Positions 33,719 through 43,870 of a stretch of 64,000 nt of DNA are shown in pieces; the first letter of the stretch is position 1; every line of letters begins with the position of its first letter. Location: NCBI GenBank assembly GCA_018398765.1, contig JAHBMJ010003694.1:1-64000 (forward strand). Direction: 5' to 3'. The stretch is from Chromera velia. Its lineage: Eukaryota; Sar; Chromeraceae. Under the pieces are notes generated by a model. That model was not told the origin of the DNA. It saw only the letters and a program-made list of their open reading frames with translations, and searched no databases. The position numbers and the translations under genes are program-made.

Positions 33719-35159
33719 CCAAGTAAGAGTCACCCTAGAGAGTCACCTGAAGTAACCTGAAGATCTGTTCCATCCACAGTAGGAGGGGCACAAGGGGCCC
33801 CTTCTAGCCCGAGGGTCTGCTCGGGAGGGAAGTGGCCGCGTTCTCCGGGTCTTTTGACCGGGAGGGCGCAAACTGAAGGAATTTCTTTGGCAATGCGAGA
33901 AGACAGAAGAGGGATAGGTAAAAGCGCAAGCAAATGAATCAGAAAAGTTTGGGGAACTGAGTTTAAAGAAAAAGTTTTGATGGGGTGTTTAAAGCAGGAG
34001 TTCTTTGAAGGGATGGAAGACGTGCGGGATGCACCTCTGCACAATTAAAGTCTTTCTGATTAAAAGGATAGTATTATGGAAATCTTTTTGGTCCACGTTC
34101 TCATAATAGTGTATACTAGACTCATATCTAAAAACCCTATGCCTACTTTTACTACCGTAACTTCCAAAAAATCTTAAAGTTACTTAATTAAAATAATTCT
34201 AGTATAGTAACTTGAGCTGTCTGAAAAAATCTAGTTATTTTTTTAAAAAAGTAACTCTTAAATGTATATTATGTATTTTTATAATTTTTAATAACAAAAT
34301 TTAGCTACAGTTTTATAACTTTTATTCAATTTTTCTCGTTGATTAACATACAATTACGATTAGGATTAGGATTTATGTCCGGAAGAACCGTACCACAGAG
34401 GAAAAGGTCGTTGACAAGTCAGCTTAGAAGGCCACTGCAGAAGAGTTCTTCCCCCCCGACACGCAGTCAGAGGCTCCCCTACGCCGCAAGAGCTCACCCC
34501 TCCGCGCAGGAAACATTGAGAGGTATGAGAGAAAGGGTGGCCAGCAGATAGAACCAGAGAAGAAATTGAGAAAATTGAAGGAGACAGATGTTGTTAAATT
34601 TTCTCCTAGATAGGAACGTACTCTGTCTGACACCAAATGCTAGACGCCTTAAGAGGCTGATGGCGATGGTGTATGATGATTCCAATCCTTGTTCTCCCTC
34701 TTCACTGGTTTGCTCTGTCTGCTCTCAGTACCTTGAATTGGTTTGACTGTTGCAGCTAGTCGCAGCCTTCTACAGTGAGGGGCGGCACTTAGATCGATTA
34801 AGTGTCATTCATGCAGGCGCCAGGTTTCAGCTAGCAGACGGCAGCCCCACCCCAATAAGTGATGGAGGTCTGGCAAAGGGGCAATACAGCATTGTCCTAG
34901 ACTCATGCATTGCATGATGGCCTATAGACTAATTAATAATGATGATGATGATGATGATGTCCGGAAGATTGAATTAACATCTTCACTAGCATCTTCATCG
35001 CGATGTGATTTTTCAAAGCTTGAAGATTGTGATTTTGAGAGATTCAGATCGAAAAACTGTTCTGAACCACTGGTTACCACTGGCAGTGTAGTCATAAACG
35101 CTCAAATAAACGCTCTGACTCTCAAACATGGTGCAAAGTCGGCCACCATAGCACACACG
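33719..35159. other. Non-coding, mostly AT-rich stretch
   Basis: 34030-34360 is very AT-rich. A (GAT)n run lies at 34940-34960. No gene supported; this is the 3' flank of the histidine kinase gene. Confidence 0.5.
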
Positions 35160-37698
35160 TCAGGAGCTAATTGTTTTTAGGCCACAATCGCTAAAGATGC
35201 CCTCAAGCACCGCTTTCCCAAGGGGTTTGATGATTACTCTGTTTGCTCCCGCCTGCACGAATTGCTCGTTGTCTTCCCCTGTTGCGTCCCCCGTGCATCC
35301 CACAATGACAGGCACGCTTTGAAAGATACGATCCGACCTTTCGGAAATCGACGTCCCCTTGAACGGTGAGGAGGGTGTGGAGGAAGGACTTTTTTTCTTC
35401 TCAGGCGCTTCCTTTTTCTCCTGCGCCCTCTGATCTTCCTCAAAGACTGCCCATTGCACCCCTTCCACCATCGGAGTCTCCACAGCAGTGTCGAAGTGCT
35501 CTTTGATCTTTCTCACCGCTTCCAGCCCCCCCATTCTCTCCATATTTTTGTCTATCAATACCAGGTGGAAATTGGATTTTTTCTTCACAAACAGGGCGAC
35601 TGCCTCGTCCCCGTCCTCCGCCGTCGTGACGGAGAAACCCAATCGTCGGATGGCTGCTGCTCCTGCCATCAGACAGAATCGGTCGTCGTCGACAAGAAGG
35701 ACATCTGTCGTGACGGGAATGCATGTAGAGGCAGGGGATGTGACGGCAGGGAAGGAGGCGGGGGTGAGGAATGTTTTCTCTCTGTCTGCTGCTCTTCCTG
35801 ACGCTCTGCCTGAAGCTTCAGCGAGTTCTTTGAGGTAACAGCTGGAGGGCGTAATGGCACCTCGAGATTCTCTGAGAGTCCTGCCGAGGGACGCTGGAGT
35901 GCTCATCTTTCGGGAAGACCCGGGAGTGGCGGGGTCGATCAGTCGTCCACAGGCGCACATTCGGAGAGTGTATGAGGCTGCTAGGGGGGTGTTGAGAAAA
36001 GCGGGAAGGGGAGAGGTTGGTGAGTGGTAATGGGAATTCGAACCTACTGTCTCGTCCTTCTTTCTACTTTGATCCCCAACTTCCCTTCTCCGCCCTTTCT
36101 GAACTTTCTCTGTACTCTTTTTCTCTTGTTGAGAGTGCCGTGAGCTCCCAGGCTCTCCTTTCTGCTTTTCTGTTAAAGTCATTTCTGTCTCTGTGGGTGA
36201 TTGTATCTGGTCTGTAGTGGGAGGGGGCTCAAGGAGCGGCAAGAAAATCGAAAAGAAAAATGTACTTCCCTCCCCTCGCCCCCGACTCTCTACACCGATG
36301 ACCCCCCCGGCGTGTGCTTCCACAAAGCTCTTGCAAATCACCAAACCCAACCCTGTGCCTCCCCCGTTTTGCAGATCCCCTGCACGCACCTGACCATAGG
36401 GTTTAAACAGCTTCGATACGTCCTCCTGGCTCAACCCTGGACCCGTGTCCTTCACAGAAATCTGCATGACTACCCATTTCAATGAATCCGTATCGGCTTC
36501 CACATCGGAAGCTGAGGGGGACGGAAGGTCGGAGTCCCCCTCTCTCCCTGCGGCCAAATATGCGGCGGCGTTCCATTGCTTCCTTTGAGTCTTTTCAGGA
36601 GAAGAGGGAAAGGCAGGGGAGGCAGAATGACTGGCTGCAGATATGAATGGGGCAGTGTCAAGTTCTGTTTTCGAGGGAGTTCGGATAGAGCAGATCAACT
36701 TCACCGCCCCCTTTTTGGTAAATTTCCGTGCGTTGCTGAGAAAGTTGGAAACCACCTGATCAAGTCTCAAAAAGTCTGCAACGCCTATCGGACGCTCCTG
36801 AAACAACTTCTCTGCATCCCCTTCTTCTACACAGAAGTCCCACGAGAAGCTCACTCCAGCATCCCCACCCCCAGAGGCGGATAGACCCAATGCACTCGAC
36901 CTTCTACGCTTGGGTGTATTGAACAATGGCGCGGCTTGGCGAGAGAGACGGGTGATCCATAGGCGGATGTTGACAGGTCGGAAGGCGTATTGGAAACCCC
37001 CCTTTTCGAGTTTTTCTAACTGCAGAACATCGTCACATACTCCCTTCATTTTTGTAAATTGTGCGATGAGAAACTCTGTCTGTTGCTGTAGTCGGTAGGC
37101 CATGGTTTGGACCGAGCAACGCAATTCATCCAGAGGTAGACCTTCTTCCTCTCCTGCGTGCTCAAGAAGGTCTTTGAGTGTCTCTTGGAATTCGACCGCA
37201 AGCAATGAGGCCCCGGAAAGCGGATTCCTCATCTCGTGCATAATGTACGAAAGGAATTTATCCTTCATCGCCTCCGCGTTCCTTCGGAGCTCCACCTCCT
37301 CATGGGCCCCCGCGAGAGTTAGCATCACTACCTTTCGCCCTCCCCAAGTCAGAAAAGTATGCAGTGCCCCACCCACCATGAAGATACTGTAGAACTCAGA
37401 CAGATTCTGAGGCTCGTTCTCTGCCCCCCTGACCCACACAGAAGCTTCAACGAAACCTTGGGAGAGGAAAAGAACGGTGTCAGTGAGGTTGAGGAACCAA
37501 AATTGAAAATCCGAAAAGTGAAGGACGACGAGGAACAACTTCTGGAGCAATGCTGCAATCATGAACATTCATTCATTCATTTATTCATTCATTCATTCAT
37601 TCATCCATTCATTTATTCATTCAGTCATTCATTCATTCATTCATTGAGTGAGTGAGTGAGTGAGTGAGTCAGTCAGTCAGTCAGTCAGCCAGCAAGCA

Positions 37699-37753
<55 letters not shown>

Positions 37754-39137
37754 AAGTCAGTCAGCCAGCAAGTCAGCCAGTCAGTCAGTCAGTCAGTCAG
37801 TCAGGCAGCCAGCCAGCCAGCCAGTCAGCCAGCCAGTCAGCCAGCCAGCCAGCCAGTCGGTCGGTCGGTCGGTCGGTCGATCGGTCGGTCGGTCGGTCGA
37901 TCGGTCGGTCAGTCGGTCGGTCGGTCGATCGGTCGGTCAGTCAGTCAGTCAGTCAGTCAGTCAGTCAGTCAGTCAGTCAGTCAGTCACTTATTCATTCAT
38001 TCTTTCCTTCAATTCCCTTCCCTTAAATTAATCAATCAATCAATTGACGGATCATCTTGTGGCATTGAGATAAACTTTGAGATTGGTCTCCTGATTTCTT
38101 TCTTCCTTCTGTGCTTCTTTACCAGTGTTACTCATCTCAATCTTCCTTCCTTCCTTCCTTCCTTCCTTCCTTCCTTTCTTCATGATTTCTTGCCTTGCAA
38201 GAAGTACAAAGAAATCGGATTTACAGAAGACTTTCATCCAGACCTTCGACAGGCTCTGTTGCATTCAAAATGCATATAGCGCTAGCGAGCCTCATGTATG
38301 CAAAGGGCAGGCAATCAACTCTTCATATTCATACTCAGGCATTATGTGCAGAGGCAGCTGATCGGTTGCATAGCTTGCACACAGGTGGGGGGGGGACTTC
38401 AAATGCCTCAGGCAGGGAGACCAGCATGGAGTGAGTAAGAATCCAACCAACCAGCCTCTTGGGAAAAGATCTTTTTGAATCAGCGAAAGACTTCTTTTGG
38501 GATCGAGTTTGTCTGCCTGACCTTTCGATCCGAATCCGTACGCCCGTATGAGCATTGACGGAGACTCCCAGGAGGCAAACGACACGTGACTGAGGACGAT
38601 CATCGTCCACATACAGAGCAGAGTCAGACCCTCACGCGCATGGATGGTGTTGGGATTGCTCCCACACACAAGTTCAGGTGAGACAGACAGGAGCAGTGCG
38701 GCAACTGCTGCCGCCATGTGGAGAGCTTCAGTCAATTTGCTCACACCAGTGAGCACCACAGCAACGAGGCAGAACCACATGAAGACTCCGATGGGAAATA
38801 TGGTTGCACTCATGTACTTCCGCTGCATCAGAGATCGAAGGAGTCAAGTGTTGGAATGCGCATACAGTCACATGTATGCAAATGGGTCGATACATATATA
38901 TATATATATATATATGCATATATCCATGTACAAGAACACATGGTGATGATGCATGTGCCCTAGCTGTCTTAAACGTACCTGCTTCTCAAAGGAGTGAATT
39001 CTGAAGCCTTCTCCTGCGGCTATGCCTCCGAAGTTCCTGCTCTTCGGACCGGAGGCGGTCAAGCGTCTGACCTCCATCATGTTCTTTCTTGCACTTTCTC
39101 TTGAGGATTTCTTTGTCAGAGGTGATGAGATGAACAC
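35160..39137 (-). CDS. Membrane hybrid histidine kinase (HisKA-HATPase-REC), three exons
   Basis: Minus-strand exons 39137-38979, 38822-38522 and 37552-35160, with strong GT-AG sites and fully agreeing phases, give 950 codons. The N-terminus (about 53 residues, basic) is followed by five or so hydrophobic segments at roughly 60-240. The H-box FLSYIMHEMRNPLSG places the phospho-acceptor His at about 259. The N-box VVSNFLSNARKFT is near 420-431, the G1 box KDTGPGLS near 521-528 and the G2 box GGGTGLGL near 550-557. After a 200-residue disordered Ser/Pro/Lys linker, a receiver domain begins with VLLVDDDRF (about 771), with the phospho-acceptor Asp in LIDKNM at about 821, a switch Thr at about 907 and the conserved Lys in IIKPL at about 929. 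All catalytic residues are present, so it looks functional: autophosphorylation on His, then transfer to its own receiver. No PAS, GAF or other known sensor domain was seen; the membrane part is the likely sensor. The receiver carries an unusual charged insertion (about 855-900). Confidence 0.88.
37563..37990. repeat. Compound tetranucleotide array in histidine kinase intron 2
   Basis: On the plus strand (ATTC)n changes to (GAGT)n, then (CAGT)n, (CCAG)n, (CAGT)n, (CGGT)n and again (CAGT)n. The long Ser/Gln or Gly/Arg/Ser frames over it are repeat translations. Confidence 0.95.
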
Positions 39138-39285
39138 GAAACGCCAGACGGGAGGACTGAAAGGCTTCTGAGAAGGTTCTCAACTCAGATCACGAAAACT
39201 CTTTCAATCCAGAATATCGGGGGAAAGGTTTATAGTCGATCTCTGCATGCATGTGCATGGAGTCTCGTAAAAAGAGTGTTGCTGT

Positions 39286-39350
39286 GTGTTGCGCAACACC
39301 CAAATTCATGCAACACCCAAGTTCATGCATGCAACACCTGTTGCGCAACA
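39286..39350. promoter_or_regulatory. Paired palindromes upstream of the histidine kinase
   Basis: GTGTTGCGCAACAC (39286-39299) and TGTTGCGCAACA (39339-39350) are perfect palindromes 53 bp apart, separated by two copies of 'ttcatgcaacacc'-like sequence. They lie about 150-215 bp upstream of the predicted kinase start codon. Binding function is an inference only. Confidence 0.35.
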
Positions 39351-39697
39351 TCGAAATTCACATAACAACATCTTTACTTTATGTACACAACAACACTTCG
39401 AGAAACTGAGTCCTGAATAGAGCTGTTCTGCACTGAATCGGCAGGCTGCCGTTAAATTTCTTGTGATAATAATTTAGCTCATGAGATCTGGACGCCCTCT
39501 CTGGTGAGATCGACCTGCCACGCAAGATCGAAGGGAGAGGACAGTCGAGTCAATGGTGTTGCCACGTGTTGTTCCAAACACCCTGGCTGTACGTTGTCAG
39601 ATACACAGTGTTGCTTGTGTTGCAGATATATATGTATGGTGCAAATATGATACATCATATTAATAATGTATCTGTCTGTATCTTAAACTCGTATCGA

Positions 39698-39735
<38 letters not shown>

Positions 39736-40171
39736 CTATGTATGCACATGCACACATAGACATACGTACATACACATTCATGCATGTACATATACTATAT
39801 ATATATAACAAAAACATCAATAAGTGTATATATACGCAATCTGAATGATTATAAGTTTCATTGTTGGTGTTCAGCTCGATCTGTTCGGCTCACTTTCCAC
39901 AGAGCGCTCTCAACGATCTCGTACGCAAGCTTCTATACAAAAGCAAGAGCTGAGAACAATATATAGTTGTACAGTGCACAACCACAGGTCGGACTGACAC
40001 CATAAGTCAGCAAAGACACAGTGCAATCTTCTTCCCAGTCGCTTCGGTGCGTGGTCTTCCCAATTAAGAGGCGACACGAAAGATCATCGGGACCTTCCCG
40101 TCTGGTTCCGGCCCTGGTTTTTCCTTTGCTGACAAAACTCGACATAAAAGACAGACCCAATTACACAGGCG
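39351..40171. other. Intergenic stretch between divergent genes
   Basis: Shared upstream region of the histidine kinase (minus) and EF-hand gene (plus). It contains a (TA)n run at about 39702-39733. No other gene seen. Confidence 0.5.
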
Positions 40172-42945
40172 ATGAGGTACGGAGGAGCGTCTGCATCTGC
40201 AGATGCGGAGGGGCCCGAGGGAAAGAAGGCTTTTACAAAGGAGTCGATCAGCCAAGTCGAGTTGGACGCTCTCAAAAGAGTCTTCAAGAGAATCGCACAG
40301 ACACCTGACCAGACAAGCAGCATGGGGTCGGGGGGGCACTCCACAGGAGGGGCAGGCAGTGGCTCGGCAGCCCAGCAGAGGCTGTCATGGCAAAACATTC
40401 ACGACGTGCTGGTCAAACTCGGACACAGAATGAACAAAGTCAGCCAGGAAAACTGAAGACTGTTCCATATGGCTGTCTTTGGCATTCATTGCTCTGCTTC
40501 TCAAGAAAGTCGGAAAGGCATCGAAGGCTGCTACGGTGACTGCTTGCTGCCAGGGTGCAAGGGGTACAGCATTTGTTCGTCTTTTTCAGTCTCCACCAGT
40601 GTTTATTAAACAGAGACAGAGCCAGTTTGACATGCAGATGGACAATTGGTGTCTTGAAAACAAACCTGAGTGACAAAAGTGCAATTGGGTTCGAGAAGAA
40701 AGAGTAAACGCTCCTCTCGGTGTTGCTGCCTTGTCCTTCGTACTAGTCTCTTCTTGTCAGGTCTTTAATTTCTACGACTCGTAATTGCCTTTGAGTCTGT
40801 CGGTCTGCCTTCGGGTCTCTCTTTGTCTGTGCGTGTGTATAGATGTGTATCCGAGTGAATGTGTCCATGTCTTTTTGTCGCCTACTTCATTCATTCACTG
40901 CAGCGCGAGATCGAGCTGATGATTTGGGAGGTGGACGACGACCTGGACGGGATGGTCAGCTGGGACGAGTTCTTGGTCATGTACCAGCGCTGTGTGAGTG
41001 ATAAGACAGGTACGTGCACTGGGCGGTGGGGTGGTCTGGCTGCAGGGCTAGGGCTGGCAGTTCGGAGGGCGGGGGAAGGGGCAGTCTTGGAAAAACTAAG
41101 AGAGTCACTGAGAGGTTAGGCCGAATGAAGAGGCCCATATTTTGAGTCTCTCGGCGTTCGCTCTCTTTCTTCTTCCTCTACAGCTGGTGCCCGCCGGCTT
41201 TCATAACTGGAGGGATTTGAACGGTGCATTACCCAAAAAATGCGTTGCAGGGACAGTCAGGGCGAGTGTGCGTCAAAAAGCAACTAGTGAAGAGAGAATG
41301 GGGCGATGACGTGCATCTCTTCCTATTGGAAAGTTTCTCTTCCTCATATCTTTTTCTCTTTCTCTTTTCTTGCCTGCTTGTGACTGCTTGTGACTCTGTA
41401 TGCCTGCCTTCCCCCCCCCCCCTCTCTCAGGTCTGGAGCCCCGAAAGTTATTTCACGTGGTCCAATTTCTGATGTACGACAAGGATGGTGCGGGTCTGAT
41501 CTCTGTGGAACAGACGCTCCAAATTCTCTTCGTCAGATTCGGAAGGGATCTCTTGGACCATGTACGTCTTTCTTTTTTCCTTCCTTTCTTTCTTTTGGTC
41601 TCTCTTGGGATTTTTTTTTTTCTTCTTCGAATGTGATTTGAACAGTCAGAGGCACGCTCAAAATGAACAAGCAAGCAAGCAAGGAAGGAAGGAAGGAAGG
41701 AAGGAAGAGAGGAAAAGACGCAAGATGAGGGATTCAAAACCAGGTAAATGCACTGTTCTTTCGATTTAAGAGGGAAGAAAAGAGGGGGTAGAAAGAGGGA
41801 TCAGACATGGATACAGGCAGACGGGGGTCCACACAGAAGTTTGTGTTGTATGTCAGAGGCCCTCGGAGAAGGGGCATGGATGGTTTTCTGTGAAGTCCCC
41901 TGCTCCTAGCTTTCCTTCTCACGAGTACCGATATTCCCTCCGCCCCCTCTTCTCTCTGACGCACGCAAACACAAACGCAGGAGATCCAAGCAATCTTCGG
42001 GGAGGAGGAGAAGGGACCAGACGGGCAGGAGAAGCGCATCAACTTTTCCGGTCAGTCAGTCAGTCAGTCAGTCAGTCAGTCAGTCGGTCAGTCAGTCAGT
42101 CAGTCAGTCAGTCAGTCAGTCAGTCAGTCAGTCAACAAGCTGACGGGTGAGGCCGATTTTTTGCCGGAAAGAGCTGGACCTTGTTTCAGAACTCAGACAG
42201 AGAGACAGAGATATTGCATGTGGATACGACAAGCAGCTGTGTACGTAGATGCTCCATAGCATTCGAGGTTTATCTTCAAGGAGACAGACTGGTTTGGAGG
42301 ATCAGATAGACGGGAGGAGATACACGGAACGATGTTTCCAACGGCAATCGCAATAAACAGAAGAGCTCTATTTTTTTTGCACGACTTTCTTCTGTACAGT
42401 TAATGCAATATCTCGTTTCATCATTCGAGTGAGTGAGTGTGTGCAGATTTTCTGAGTCGTGTGAGCGCCCGAGTCTACAAAATTCGGTAGGTCCTCAGAC
42501 GAAGGAAAAGCCTCCCTGCCTGCAGTCGGTATGTATGTTCATATGTGTCTGTCCTGTCCTGTCCTGTCCTGTCCCACAGCTTCATTGTGGGAGGGAACGC
42601 GGGCCCATGCAGGGAGGGATTCTATGTGTCAATGTTTGCACGGACCCCCATCTGCCTCTGTCTTTGTCTTTGCGGACTTCTCTCCCCGTTCCCTTGTATT
42701 TTGTTTCTGCCCCGTCACCGTTCGAATGTGCATTGTTGTTCGGACCTATCTACGTTTTCGGGGCTCTCTCATTCGTTTCCCTCCCCACACTATTTGTTTG
42801 TGTCTGCACACATAAATGTCTTTTTCCTGCTGAATCTTTGACTCGTGCATGTGTTCTTCTTCCTCACTCCGTTTGCAGAAACACAAAGAAAGGGGTCACA
42901 TATCCGAAGCTGAGCACGAGCAAGAAGATGGTCTTCTCTGATTGA
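40172..42945 (+). CDS. EF-hand calcium-binding protein, six exons, 226 residues
   Basis: Exons 40172-40438, 40904-41009, 41431-41561, 41981-42050, 42447-42486 and 42879-42945; every junction keeps phase and the total is 227 codons including TGA. After a low-complexity N-terminus, RLSWQNIHDVLVKLGHRMNK and REIELMIWEVDDDLDGMVSW form a helix plus a canonical EF loop at 100-111 (D100, D102, D104, S108, E111). A second loop at 141-152 (DKDGAGLISVEQ) has Ala at position 5 and Gln at position 12, so it probably binds Ca2+ weakly or not at all. The continuous pattern through LEPRKLFHVVQFLMYDKDG to FLSRVSARVYK matches, from memory, a conserved EF-hand protein family of ciliates and apicomplexans, possibly tied to cilia or basal bodies. 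No membrane segment or signal peptide. Intron 4 begins with 21 copies of GTCA. Confidence 0.85.
42051..42134 (+). repeat. (GTCA)21 array starting at the intron 4 donor
   Basis: The array begins at the first intron base after exon 4 of the EF-hand gene and keeps the GTCA register throughout, with a single GTCG variant. Confidence 0.95.
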
Positions 42946-43870
42946 ACTGACAAAAGAAGAGAAGAGAAGAAATTTAGCTCGGCGTTGGCGTGGCTCATAG
43001 GAGAGAAGTGACAGGACAAGAGATGCGTATGAGATGAGAGGAAGAGAAGACAGAGGAGGGGAAGATTTCCGACAGACTCACTAGACGGAGGCTCGATCGA
43101 TCGAAGAAGAAGACAGATGGTCGGCTGTAAAGCACGCAGGAAAATTTATCAACCAGCAAGATCTCATCCTTGCATCTGCGTGGTCAGTGCACGCAAAGAG
43201 AAAGAGATGGGCTTTCTTGAGACACTGTCTAGAGTCAACCCAATGGATTGTTCCAACTTTTCATTCCCTTTCCTTCTACGCAAGTCCAATGCTGTGGAAA
43301 TGCACAGGTCATTCGTGCGTATTGGATGGGTTTGGAGTGCAAACCAGGCTTGTGAGCGCTGTACTGTGGTAAAATAAACGCATTGGACCGATTCAGCTAG
43401 TAACTTTAAGTTTAACTTTCCTACTGTGAACCTACCACCTAGCCTAGCACTTGCTACCGCTAGAAGAAATTGGAAATTGAATTAAATAATAGGAAGCTAA
43501 TGGCCCAATATTCAAGTTTTTATGTTTATTTTTTTCCTAATTTTTTTTTTAAGTAATGAAATAAATCCCAGAAAGCCGCGAGAATCTATTTAATAAAATT
43601 AATAATCGAATTAAACGCTGTTGATTGTAGAAAAGAAATTAAGTACGTCGTACGTTGCTGCCAAACGCTACCAAACGCTAGAGGTCTAGCTAGAAACGGG
43701 CCGATGGCGATGGTGTATACTATGCTATGATCTAGTGTACTACATTACACTGTATAACTCGGATGATGATGATGCTTTATATCATGCTTACTTATTGAAT
43801 TATATCGACTCGACTAGCGACTCGATCAAGTTCAAACTCGTACTCGCCTAGACATTCTCCGGACGCTAGC
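42946..43870. other. Intergenic stretch
   Basis: 3' flank shared by the convergent EF-hand and PPR genes. 43380-43870 is AT-rich. No gene supported; the frames 43117-43377 lack any recognisable feature. Confidence 0.5.

Noticed and set aside
37660-38031. Ser/Gln and Gly/Arg/Ser repeat 'proteins'
   Set aside because: Direct translations of the CAGT/CCAG/CGGT microsatellite inside the histidine kinase intron.
41155-41225. T-loop-like string (minus strand gttcaaatcc) suggesting a tRNA
   Set aside because: The flanking five bases cannot form a T-stem, and no D-arm or acceptor stem could be drawn; it lies in an intron of the EF-hand gene.
37563-42134. CRISPR-like array of short repeats
   Set aside because: All arrays here are pure tetranucleotide tandems without unique spacers, in a eukaryotic genome.
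34655-43715. Shared 15-mer GATGGCGATGGTGTAT at about 34662 and 43704
   Set aside because: Too short, no extended similarity on either side, so not supported as a repeat family.
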